Shown piece by piece: positions 25,801 to 32,950 of a stretch of 64,000 nucleotides of DNA. Below the pieces are notes generated by a model that was not told the DNA's origin, did no database searches, and saw nothing but the letters and a program-made list of their open reading frames with translations. A program made the position numbers and the translations under genes. Position 1 is the first letter of the stretch; the number at the start of each line of letters is the position of its first letter. The stretch spans positions 1,426,001-1,490,000 of the forward strand of contig CP064963.1 in the NCBI GenBank assembly GCA_016699165.1, read 5' to 3'. This DNA is from Candidatus Melainabacteria bacterium. GTDB taxonomy: Bacteria > Cyanobacteriota > Vampirovibrionia > Obscuribacterales > Obscuribacteraceae.

Positions 25801-26261
25801 GCTTCCTCGTAAAGCTTAATTGCTTCATCCAGTTTGCCATCTTTTTTGTCTTCGTGAATAAGAACCTGAGCCAGAGCAATTCTTACATGCACGCGCCCAA
25901 TAAACGCAGACGCAGGCGCATCTGATTTTTTGCCACCACTTTGAGCTAGCTTTTCTTCAGTCGAAAGTGCTTCGCGAAAAGTTTGCTCAGCTTTTGAGTA
26001 ATTGCCTGTCTGCCAGTATTCTTCACCTATGCTGTAAAGCAATTCTGCTTGCTTATCTAATTTGCCTTTGGCGATTGCAGATTGCAAATCTTTTTCAAGT
26101 TGCGCCATATCAACCCGTTCTGCCTGAGGCTTAATAAGCGAAGATGCTTGTGACTTAGATTGAGGTGCAGCATAAACACAAAAGTGTGTTGTAAGCAAAA
26201 AAGCACTTGCCATAAGTGAAAGGAGCTTTTTCGTTTGAGCAGTTTTTATTTTTTTAGGCAC
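22848..26261 (-). CDS. Exported TPR-CHAT (caspase-like) protein
   Basis: 1137 residues. The N-terminus is a signal peptide (KKIK, hydrophobic core, ending VYAAP near 32), so the protein is predicted to leave the cytoplasm. Residues ~60-640 are at least a dozen TPR units (for example ATEIYNNTCELAKSVKD, then IALGAAKSDMGQFEEAQADH). After a linker rich in Ser, Val and Pro, the CHAT domain fills ~800-1137; the catalytic dyad is the His in YIHLATHGLVDE (~983) and the Cys in VLSACQTGRG (~1030), followed by SRAFIIAGTPSILVSQWNVD. CHAT proteins are caspase relatives, some activated by partners that bind the TPRs. Its start overlaps the kinase stop by 8 bases, so the two are translationally coupled. Confidence 0.9.
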   Translation of the reverse strand: MPKKIKTAQTKKLLSLMASAFLLTTHFCVYAAPQSKSQASSLIKPQAERVDMAQLEKDLQSAIAKGKLDKQAELLYSIGEEYWQTGNYSKAEQTFREALSTEEKLAQSGGKKSDAPASAFIGRVHVRIALAQVLIHEDKKDGKLDEAIKLYEEAIAVCKELKKTEERAKIMPQLASIYIKLGNLPKATEIYNNTCELAKSVKDVECEIVALTGLATVSRLQKNNEQALKFLLEAKEKADVELDSVAFGRILFELGRTYSDMSLPPKAIEFYAQAAKEFEDAGEPDMQGRVLVEMGQAYLIERSSKEAINTLGKALALLENEKDYATQASCLIALGAAKSDMGQFEEAQADHVRAQEIAVKAGNQKLELEAISEQGFDYFLNGSTEKALQKFLKAKILMEKTGNFSKIQQANILRDCGMGYRSVGQSDLAIRYYKDAAVLFGLSQRPVEQAVMLDSMAVAYLDTGRLAEFERYHTEAENVFKGADSAKAGTAGEANVNSAANAHDKKAFNQQRVKASLSYNYAQYCLYKSRYSDALPIYEEALQSYKEVGDKLGECHALRGLGLTYLILEQAGKAKKYYEEAATLADTIGNIESQWDCATGLGKSCLKLNDNQNARTHLEKAVALADKERRQFSRDSFKTKALSLREDCFLDLIDLLNRDQKYDQALEIAEKGRARAFLDMLEGRRESSAVNSPIARVSSSLVDNETIPGVDTKKAPTQVAFAPNIQAVGGETGFRAVSVVPKTPTVLEASAVSSVNARAPNITEIKKLVNKNGSCVIEYVLMPKKLLIWVISPDGEKITTRTKDIDVGQLKELIRQNHLAITTSPKDTQDMHRLNEQRESTLKKLYSILIEPVADLLPTNADQELTIVPYGPIFMVPFAALQAPDGKFLVEKYTLNFLPAIAVLRATQEIASEVAAAPNTLLAFGNPITEQNKFLGKLPYAEKEVKKVATYFEPSSTKMEVGDAATKAKFRELVSKYSYIHLATHGLVDELHPMDSSVVLAPSGGDDGLLSVKDILELPSLKSKLIVLSACQTGRGQITGDGVIGLSRAFIIAGTPSILVSQWNVDDVMTEYQMGLLYDEMIKQSDKNKARSLRNAQLKTIQFMEKGLTSRDADPSVKKMRANPRYWAAFQLIGEYK

Positions 26262-27570
26262 GTTTGGCTTTTAGTTTGTCTTGCAACATTTCCACATCGA
26301 TTTTTAATTCTTGTGCAGTTTGATAGCGATGATCTGGCTCTTTCTGCAATAGTTTCAAAATAATTTCATCAAATGGTGTGCCGTCTTCAAATTCTGGCTT
26401 GTGCACACTCATAGGCTGCGGCATCTCTAACAAATGCTTCATCAAAATAGCTTCAGCACTTTCTCCACCAAATGGCACTTGCCCTGTGAGCATCTCATAC
26501 ATCATGATGCCCAGAGCATACAAATCGGTGCGCATATCCATCGGCTTGTCTTTTAATTGTTCGGGCGCAATATATTCTGGAGTTCCCACCATACGTCCGG
26601 TTTTAGTCAATCTTTGCGCTTGACCATGTACAAGGTGAGAGATACCAAAATCAACTATTTTGACCCAGTCAGGACGGTCTGATTTATTTTGCAATAAGAC
26701 ATTATCCGGTTTCAAATCTCTGTGAATAATTCCTGCTGCATGCGCTTCCTGCAGACCACTGCAAAGTTGAATAATAATGTCGGCAGTTGCTTCAAACGAT
26801 AAAGCGCCTTGACGATGAATTTTGTCGGCAAGCGATTCGCCTTGAATATACTCCATCACCAAATACGGTGCCTTACCATTTATGTCACCAACGTCATAAA
26901 CGGTGACGATATTTGGATGGTTTAATTTAGCTGTAACTTTGCATTCACGTTGAAAACGCTCGATAGATTTTTTATTGGACAAAAGCCAACCTTGCATGAC
27001 CTTGATCACAACGCGACGTTCCATCACAGTATGGTTGGACAAGTAAACGACCGCCATGCCGCCTTCGCCAAGCATAGATTCAATTAAATATTTGCCGTCG
27101 ATTGTTTTACCAATCAAATTGGTCATATAACCACCGCTTGAAGCAAGCACTTCATCGCCTTCTTCATCGAAATCGACTGCAGGTGAGACGTTTTGACTTT
27201 GACTTTGCCCTGAGCGAGTGACCGCCGGCTGGCTGCCGGCAATAGCTCCTGATTGAGCGCGATTGGGCATCCCGGTTTTTTCGTCATTTTGAGCGCCATT
27301 CCAGGCAGCTGTGCTGTCATTGCCCGAGCCCGGCATCTGAGTCGCTTCTTGTTCAAACACAAGAGCGCTTCTGTCGGTAGAACAAAACGCCGCATAAGGC
27401 GGGTAATACTTGTGACATTGCGGACAATATTTGCGTATAGAACCCGTTTTAGACCTGGTCAACTTATTTGCTGCCGGATTTAAAACAGTCCCGTCGAAGC
27501 CACAGAAAGTAGCCTCCGCTGGGAGGTTTCTTTTGCATGTGGGACATACTTGTGTTCGCTGGCTCGTCAT
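26254..27570 (-). CDS. Ser/Thr protein kinase with two N-terminal zinc ribbons
   Basis: 438 residues. Two zinc ribbons come first: CPTCKRNLPAEATFC (~9-23) and CPQCHKYYPPYAAFC (~49-63). A disordered linker reaches ~150. The kinase domain (~155-430) has LGEGGMAVVYLS (P-loop), VVIKVM (the ATP-binding Lys), IIHRDLKPDN (catalytic loop), IVDFGIS (metal-binding Asp) and a normal activation segment ending GTPEYIAPEQ. All catalytic residues are present. No membrane helix is seen, so it should act in the cytoplasm. Its end overlaps the CHAT gene by 8 bases and it starts 20 bases after the zinc-ribbon protein gene. Confidence 0.93.
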   Translation of the reverse strand: MTSQRTQVCPTCKRNLPAEATFCGFDGTVLNPAANKLTRSKTGSIRKYCPQCHKYYPPYAAFCSTDRSALVFEQEATQMPGSGNDSTAAWNGAQNDEKTGMPNRAQSGAIAGSQPAVTRSGQSQSQNVSPAVDFDEEGDEVLASSGGYMTNLIGKTIDGKYLIESMLGEGGMAVVYLSNHTVMERRVVIKVMQGWLLSNKKSIERFQRECKVTAKLNHPNIVTVYDVGDINGKAPYLVMEYIQGESLADKIHRQGALSFEATADIIIQLCSGLQEAHAAGIIHRDLKPDNVLLQNKSDRPDWVKIVDFGISHLVHGQAQRLTKTGRMVGTPEYIAPEQLKDKPMDMRTDLYALGIMMYEMLTGQVPFGGESAEAILMKHLLEMPQPMSVHKPEFEDGTPFDEIILKLLQKEPDHRYQTAQELKIDVEMLQDKLKAKRA

Positions 27571-27590
27571 TCTTGTCGTTTTCTCTCGTG

Positions 27591-28268
27591 TCAGGCTGGC
27601 GGAAGCTCGATTGCGTTGGGGAACCCGAGGACCGAAGCGCGGTTTTCAAGAACCGAAGAGTTCAACCTGATGCTCTTGTGACCAGGCGCACTTATTCGAA
27701 TTATATATTCTGCCGGCGGCAAATCGGGAAAACTGACATAGCCGTCTTTAGATGATTTACCTAATACAAGAAGTTTGCGAGTGATGTCTTCGACAACCAC
27801 ATTGGCAAAACCAGGCTTTACATAAACCACAATACCATCTTGCGGCCAGCTCAATGGTTGTAACACTGGCTGCATGCCAAGAGCAACGCCTGCAATGGCG
27901 CCTAAAATTCCTAGTGCAACGGATATTGCATTTACTGGCGACGAGGAAGATTGCTTGTAAACGAGTGGGAGCGAATCTGATTTGGATGAAGCGGAGTCCG
28001 ATGCAGCAACAGGCTGCGAATCAACCGAACTCATTGAAATGGACTGGCTCATACGCGGAATATCGACACCGCAAAACACGCAGAAGTGAGTGCTTAGTGG
28101 GTCAGTTCGCCGACACGATGGACAGGGAATCAAATTGATGCCGGTCTTACCAGGCTGGCGGTGAATTTCTTCACGGTGCACAGCCAGGTCCTCGCCGCAA
28201 TGCATGCAATAATGCATCTCGCGCTCGTTCATTCCGTTGCAGGCTGGACATTCAATCATTTGTTGCAT
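27591..28268 (-). CDS. Double zinc-ribbon membrane protein with C-terminal PEGA-like domain
   Basis: 225 residues. Two zinc ribbons at the N-terminus (CPACNGMNEREMHYCMHC at 8-25, and CPSCRRTDPLSTHFCVFC near 49-66) are followed by a Ser-rich linker, one membrane helix (~115-135, rich in Gly/Ala) and a C-terminal beta domain of ~75 residues. The latter has the PEGA-like pattern of DGYVSFPDLPPAEYIIRISA and GHKSI. The topology would put zinc ribbons in the cytoplasm and the beta domain outside. Same zinc-ribbon type as the adjoining kinase, suggesting that both bind a common partner. Gaps are 12 bases upstream and 20 downstream. Confidence 0.75.
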   Translation of the reverse strand: MQQMIECPACNGMNEREMHYCMHCGEDLAVHREEIHRQPGKTGINLIPCPSCRRTDPLSTHFCVFCGVDIPRMSQSISMSSVDSQPVAASDSASSKSDSLPLVYKQSSSSPVNAISVALGILGAIAGVALGMQPVLQPLSWPQDGIVVYVKPGFANVVVEDITRKLLVLGKSSKDGYVSFPDLPPAEYIIRISAPGHKSIRLNSSVLENRASVLGFPNAIELPPA

Positions 28269-28280
28269 AAACGCTGGTCT

Positions 28281-30041
28281 TTATTCCTCTTTTGATTTCT
28301 GCGGTTTCAGGGACAAAGGACTTTCAAGCACTGGCGGTTTTTCACCGCTTTTAACTGGTTCTTTCAAATCTGCGTCGTACAACACAATCGATGGCACAAC
28401 CAGACTGCTCACATACATGGCGTCTTGAACAAACGAACATGCGCGCTCATCGTCACCAGCACAAGTTATATCGCGCAGTACTCGGGACATTTGCACACTC
28501 AAACGACCACCGCGCACCAGTTCTTCTTTACCAGTCTTAACTGAGACTTTATAGACTTCAGTTGGATACAAAGTAAGGTCGCCACCTAATTTAGAGAAGA
28601 AAGACGAGCTTGATTCTGAATCGGAACTAGAAAGCCAGGATGGAATTCGCACAATGCGTTTAATGATGTAAACCTCGTCATAGCCTTGTTCTTTGCCAAG
28701 ATCCATCAATTTGCGTTTCAATTTTTTAGCTTGCAGTGAAGGCTCAGCACTCACAAATAAAACACTGACACTACCTACTCCGTTAAGCGAGTGTCCATTA
28801 CTTCCACTTGTATCGGGAGTTGGAATACGGCTTGTGCAGAAGTTTTTTAGTAGACCCTTTTCTATAAGAGTAATTTTCTGCGCATGCACACCATCATCGT
28901 CCACTTCATAATTGCCTAAAAGCGGTGCGCCTTTATATGTGGTGGCGGAAGGGTCATCTACAACAGTTAATAAGCGAGACGAAACACGCTGATTTATTTT
29001 GTGTCTTGATGGCTGAACCGAGCGAAACAAAGATGAACCCTCGGTTTTCTCGTGTGCTGCAGCAGTCATATTTGCAATTGCCATATACAACATTGGAGCT
29101 GATGCTTCCGGCTCAAGCAAGACAGGTCCGCTATAAGCTTTAGCAAGGGGCGCTTCGGCAGTACGTTTCAAGCGCGCAACCAGATCTTTGACCGACTTTT
29201 CCATATTCTTAAAGTCGGGCAATTCTTTGTCAGCTTCTCCAGCCATAAATTCAGCATCGCAGTAAGGACGACCGTCTTTGGATCTTATACGAGCAAAAAC
29301 CGACAATATAGTTTGCAGTTTTCCATCGCGATGTTTGAAACCTTCATTGTTTACGAGCCAGGCGTTGCCTGCTTGCGAAGTGAAAGTCACAACCGAATAT
29401 TCGATTTCGGGATACTGGACAAAGACTTCGGACAATTTGCGACAAGTGTCTTCCCATTTTTTCTTATCCAGTTTTAAATTCACCGCTGGCTTGAGAAACA
29501 CCACCGGCTTTTCTTTAGTAAAGTCACCAATTCTATCTGTCTCGGGATGAGCTTTAAGATTAGCTTTTTTGTCTTCGTAAGATTCAATCGCCTTTTTGTA
29601 TGCTCTGTCACTGGCTAACCATATCTGGTGGCGCAATGCATAATAATCGTCTTCGATAGGCAAACTCTGACTGACACCCATAGAGCTTGAGCCGAAGAGT
29701 GAATCCAGGTTTCCTGGTTTGCGCGAAGAATCGAGATTATAATCCCCGATGCGAACATCGCTATATAAGTATCTGGAGCGACTGGTGCGAGATTGCGCTA
29801 CTGCACCACAACTTGCTGTGATATAACAAGTCTCAGAGTCAAGCACTTTATATTGCAAGAAGTATGGCTGTGAGTGAACACCCAATTTGAGCCGCTGCTC
29901 ATTTCGCACCATTTCATCTTGCAATGCTTTGAAAAGCATATCGTCCGGTTCTTTTGTAGTTGCAGCAGTCTCGGCTACAACCGAAGTGGTGCTAAGGACA
30001 AATGCTAGTGCCAGTGCGGATAACTGAAGCAATTTTTTCAT
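28281..30041 (-). CDS. Exported TldE/PmbA-like protein lacking the metal site
   Basis: 586 residues with a signal peptide (~1-23, ending VVAET). Homologous along its length to the neighbouring TldD-like protein: both have SRSRYL followed by a short DVR strand, then the inhibitor-type region, then a final domain. At the position where the neighbour carries HEVFGH, this protein reads APMLYMAIANMT, without the metal-binding histidines, as in TldE/PmbA subunits that partner a catalytic TldD. Later motifs LLTVVDDPSATTYKG and SNGHSLNGVGSVSVLF resemble the family. Its ATG overlaps the TldD-like gene's stop by 1 base, indicating a 1:1 complex. Confidence 0.85.
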   Translation of the reverse strand: MKKLLQLSALALAFVLSTTSVVAETAATTKEPDDMLFKALQDEMVRNEQRLKLGVHSQPYFLQYKVLDSETCYITASCGAVAQSRTSRSRYLYSDVRIGDYNLDSSRKPGNLDSLFGSSSMGVSQSLPIEDDYYALRHQIWLASDRAYKKAIESYEDKKANLKAHPETDRIGDFTKEKPVVFLKPAVNLKLDKKKWEDTCRKLSEVFVQYPEIEYSVVTFTSQAGNAWLVNNEGFKHRDGKLQTILSVFARIRSKDGRPYCDAEFMAGEADKELPDFKNMEKSVKDLVARLKRTAEAPLAKAYSGPVLLEPEASAPMLYMAIANMTAAAHEKTEGSSLFRSVQPSRHKINQRVSSRLLTVVDDPSATTYKGAPLLGNYEVDDDGVHAQKITLIEKGLLKNFCTSRIPTPDTSGSNGHSLNGVGSVSVLFVSAEPSLQAKKLKRKLMDLGKEQGYDEVYIIKRIVRIPSWLSSSDSESSSSFFSKLGGDLTLYPTEVYKVSVKTGKEELVRGGRLSVQMSRVLRDITCAGDDERACSFVQDAMYVSSLVVPSIVLYDADLKEPVKSGEKPPVLESPLSLKPQKSKEE

Positions 30042-31858
30042 TAGCCTTTGCCTCCGCTTTCTTTAGATTCTTGTGCTTTGTCGCTAGTTTTTTCATGCGC
30101 TTTATCATGACCTTTATCATGAAATGGAGGTGGCAAAAGTGGCGGCTTGTCCTGACGTTTGTCTTTCAACTCAACTTCTAAACTTCCAACAAGCAAACTA
30201 GGAGACGATGCCGATACAGGCACACTGCCAGATTCAGCGCCACACACACCATTGAATGTTCCGTTGTCGTCTGCTGCACAAATTATTTTTTCAAGCGCGG
30301 TTAGTGGAGTCCCAACTATTTTCACCCCACGCACAAGCTCATCTGGTCTGCCATCGGCAAAGACTTTTGTAACTATTAGAGGCTTCAAACTATAAACTTG
30401 AGGCGCTTGACTTTGAGTAACGGTGAAACCACCGGCGATATCATCAAAAATAAGACCATAATCTTTTTTCTGACGCTTAATTTCAGCCATCAACATCTGA
30501 CGCAATTCGTCGTAAGGAACGCATTTTTCAGACTGGATCATCAAATTGCCCATACGCGAAACTGGAGTTTCATCTAAGGCGCAACGTCCATGTCCGTTTG
30601 ATTTTGGAAAATTCTCAATGGGTGAGCGTCCAAGCAAAAATGATTTGAGTACACCATTTTCAACAAGAGGCGTCTTTTGAGCAGGCACACCTTCGTCGTC
30701 GTATTTGTAATAGCCGTTCAAAGTGACATTGCCCAATCGCTCAAGAGTGGGGTCATCAATCACACTGATAAAAGCAGGCATTATCTGGCGCCCGATACTC
30801 TTGGTAAAGGTGCGACCTTCTTTTTCATCCTTTTGTCTGTGCCCTTCCATTCTGTGACCGAACACTTCGTGGAAAAACACTCCGGCGGCTTTGGAGCGCA
30901 AAATAGCTGGACCTGCAAATGGTTGCGCTTTGGGAGCTTTTTCAAGCTTGACCAAATTGTCCGCCACTTTGGTAACCATTGAATCAAGAGCCGCTTCTTG
31001 CGGCATCTCGTCTAATTTAACCGCTTCAAAATCATCGTACAACCACAAGTCCATACCGTCGTCGGCCCTTGCTTGTGCTGTTGTATAAATGCGATAGTCA
31101 GTGCGCGAGTCTTCGATTTTTGTACCTTCGCTATTAACCAAATAGCGCTTGGTTAGCTTAGCTTGAAAGACTACTGACGAATCATAAATGCTTGGATATT
31201 TTCGATAAATAGCCGAAAGGCGTTTCACAAGCTGAGTCCAATCCTCGATTTTCTTCTCATTATCCAAATCGAAGTTCTGACTCTGCTCGAAATACTCCGC
31301 TTTGTCTTCTTTAGAAAAGTCATTTGACGGATCGTCTTCGGTTACGTTGATATCGCGATTAGCCACAACGCGCGAAAATTGCTGCTGGGCTTCTTTGTAC
31401 GATTGATCTGTCTGCTGCCACAATGCCTGACGCAGCGCAAGGTCGTTATCTTCAATGGGGATATTTACGTCTTTGCGGAAAGACGAACTTCCCATCGAAC
31501 CCATATAGCCTTGTTCTCTTATTTTGTGAGTATTATCAAGTTCGGGCGATCCCACTCGAACGTCAACACTCAAATATCGCGAGCGAACCGGTTCCACTTC
31601 CTGGGTCAAAGCTCCATATTCGCCTGAAATTGTTACCGTGGTCGTTTCGTAAAGTCGGTATCCCAGGTAATAAAGTGGCGCATCGCCATGTGCTTTAAGC
31701 TTGTCAACCGAGCGTTTCAATTCGGAATTCATGCTCTCCATGAGGGGAGGACTTTGAGCCTGACTTGAAGATGCGGTCTGTGCCAGACAGACCAAATTGG
31801 AGGACTGCAAGTTAAGGGCGAGGGTCAGGGCTAAAACGACAATATTTTTAAATTTCAT
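30041..31858 (-). CDS. Exported TldD-like metalloprotease
   Basis: 605 residues, longer than cytoplasmic TldD (~480), with an N-terminal signal peptide (~1-27, ending CLAQT). The metal-binding motif HEVFGHRMEGH (~331-341) is the HExxxH signature of TldD. It is followed by SVIDDPTLERLGNVTLNG and YYKYDDEGVPAQKT (typical of the active-site lid), then SNGHGR and PVSRMGNLMI. The C-terminal tail (~575-605) is Lys/Asp/Pro-rich. Cytoplasmic TldD/TldE trims unfolded or ribosomally made peptides such as microcin; a secreted pair implies peptide trimming outside the cytoplasm. It opens the minus-strand cassette and is divergent from the TPR gene at 32004. Confidence 0.88.
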   Translation of the reverse strand: MKFKNIVVLALTLALNLQSSNLVCLAQTASSSQAQSPPLMESMNSELKRSVDKLKAHGDAPLYYLGYRLYETTTVTISGEYGALTQEVEPVRSRYLSVDVRVGSPELDNTHKIREQGYMGSMGSSSFRKDVNIPIEDNDLALRQALWQQTDQSYKEAQQQFSRVVANRDINVTEDDPSNDFSKEDKAEYFEQSQNFDLDNEKKIEDWTQLVKRLSAIYRKYPSIYDSSVVFQAKLTKRYLVNSEGTKIEDSRTDYRIYTTAQARADDGMDLWLYDDFEAVKLDEMPQEAALDSMVTKVADNLVKLEKAPKAQPFAGPAILRSKAAGVFFHEVFGHRMEGHRQKDEKEGRTFTKSIGRQIMPAFISVIDDPTLERLGNVTLNGYYKYDDEGVPAQKTPLVENGVLKSFLLGRSPIENFPKSNGHGRCALDETPVSRMGNLMIQSEKCVPYDELRQMLMAEIKRQKKDYGLIFDDIAGGFTVTQSQAPQVYSLKPLIVTKVFADGRPDELVRGVKIVGTPLTALEKIICAADDNGTFNGVCGAESGSVPVSASSPSLLVGSLEVELKDKRQDKPPLLPPPFHDKGHDKAHEKTSDKAQESKESGGKG

Positions 31859-32003
31859 CAGTCACGCTTTTATGAGGGATTCCAGAGACAGAACTCTATT
31901 GAAACAGTTATTTGGAAGGTTCGCTACTTACAACACCCTAAGTGGAGAGAAAGCAGTTTATAGTTTATCTTGGTAGAAATATTTTTTCCATTGTAGGCAG
32001 AAG

Positions 32004-32789
32004 ATGCGACACATTTACTTGGCATTATTCTCACTTTCATTGTCCACACTTTTCGTCCCGACTGCTCATGCTGCAGACCTGTTCAAAGACGGGTGCCAAA
32101 TGTATGCCAATCGCGACTATCAAAGAGCGGCGCGCTACTTCTCCATCGTTATTCGCGGTAACAAAAAATACTGGCCTGCTTATTATCAACTTGCCAACAC
32201 CTACCTCGCCTTACAAGAATACGATTTAGCCAAAAAATATTACGAGGGATGCATCGAACAGATGCCCGATTTTAAAACGGCAAAATCGTGCAAACTGGCT
32301 TTGGACCACATAGCAGTCATGCAACCGGGCTCAAATGCGCCTGGCTTGACGCCCGGTCAGGCTCCAGACGAACCCAACGAAGACCCCCTCTTTGTAGAGG
32401 CGCAAAAACGCAAAGATCAGCAAAAAGAAGAAGCCAAAAAGCAGTACGAAAAAGCGTTAGAGATTTCGGAAAAACGCAAATCCGAGTTGCTTTCAGAAGC
32501 AATGAAAAAAGCAGCGGCAATAAGGGCTGAGGCTCAAGCGCGCATACAAGACATTCATGATAATGGCAATCATTGGGTGCGCAATCCTGACTCGGGAGAA
32601 ATTGGAGTGGGAATCCCTCAGCGCGTTTACGATGAAATTACAGGCGAAGCTGAAGAAAAAGCCAAGAAAATTATTGATGAAGCTGAACTGCGAGCGCGTG
32701 GCATTCAAAATCCACGCGAGCCCGACTGGGACTCGTTTAAAGTGCATCCTTCAAGCGTGCCCCGAAAAGGTTCTCGCCACCACCGATAG
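32004..32789 (+). CDS. Exported TPR/coiled-coil protein
   Basis: 261 residues. The signal peptide (~1-23, ending AHAAD) is followed by two TPR units (~24-100: MYANRDYQRAARYFSIVIRG, then NTYLALQEYDLAKKYYEG). A Pro/Gly linker leads into a long charged coiled coil (~128-245) with EAKKQYEKALEISEKRKSEL and EEKAKKIIDEAELRARG. Probably periplasmic. It is divergent from the TldD-like gene, so both could share a control region of ~145 bases. Function unknown beyond protein binding. Confidence 0.75.
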   Translation: MRHIYLALFSLSLSTLFVPTAHAADLFKDGCQMYANRDYQRAARYFSIVIRGNKKYWPAYYQLANTYLALQEYDLAKKYYEGCIEQMPDFKTAKSCKLALDHIAVMQPGSNAPGLTPGQAPDEPNEDPLFVEAQKRKDQQKEEAKKQYEKALEISEKRKSELLSEAMKKAAAIRAEAQARIQDIHDNGNHWVRNPDSGEIGVGIPQRVYDEITGEAEEKAKKIIDEAELRARGIQNPREPDWDSFKVHPSSVPRKGSRHHR

Positions 32790-32851
32790 TAGCAATACCA
32801 TAATTAATACCAGGGCATCTAAAATGGCTTCAATTTACTAACAAATCGTAC

Positions 32852-32880
32852 TTGACAGGTTCAGATCTCTTGGCTATCTC
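32852..32880 (+). promoter_or_regulatory. Sigma-70-type promoter for the kinase at 32951
   Basis: TTGACA (32852-32857), a 17-base spacer, then TATCTC (32875-32880). The -35 box is perfect and the -10 differs at two positions. The predicted transcript starts near 32887, about 65 bases before the kinase ATG. Confidence 0.55.
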
Positions 32881-32950
32881 ATCTCTGAAGTAACACCCAG
32901 GAAATGATTGAATATATACTTGTAGAAAATGATAGATTTGATCTTAGAAG

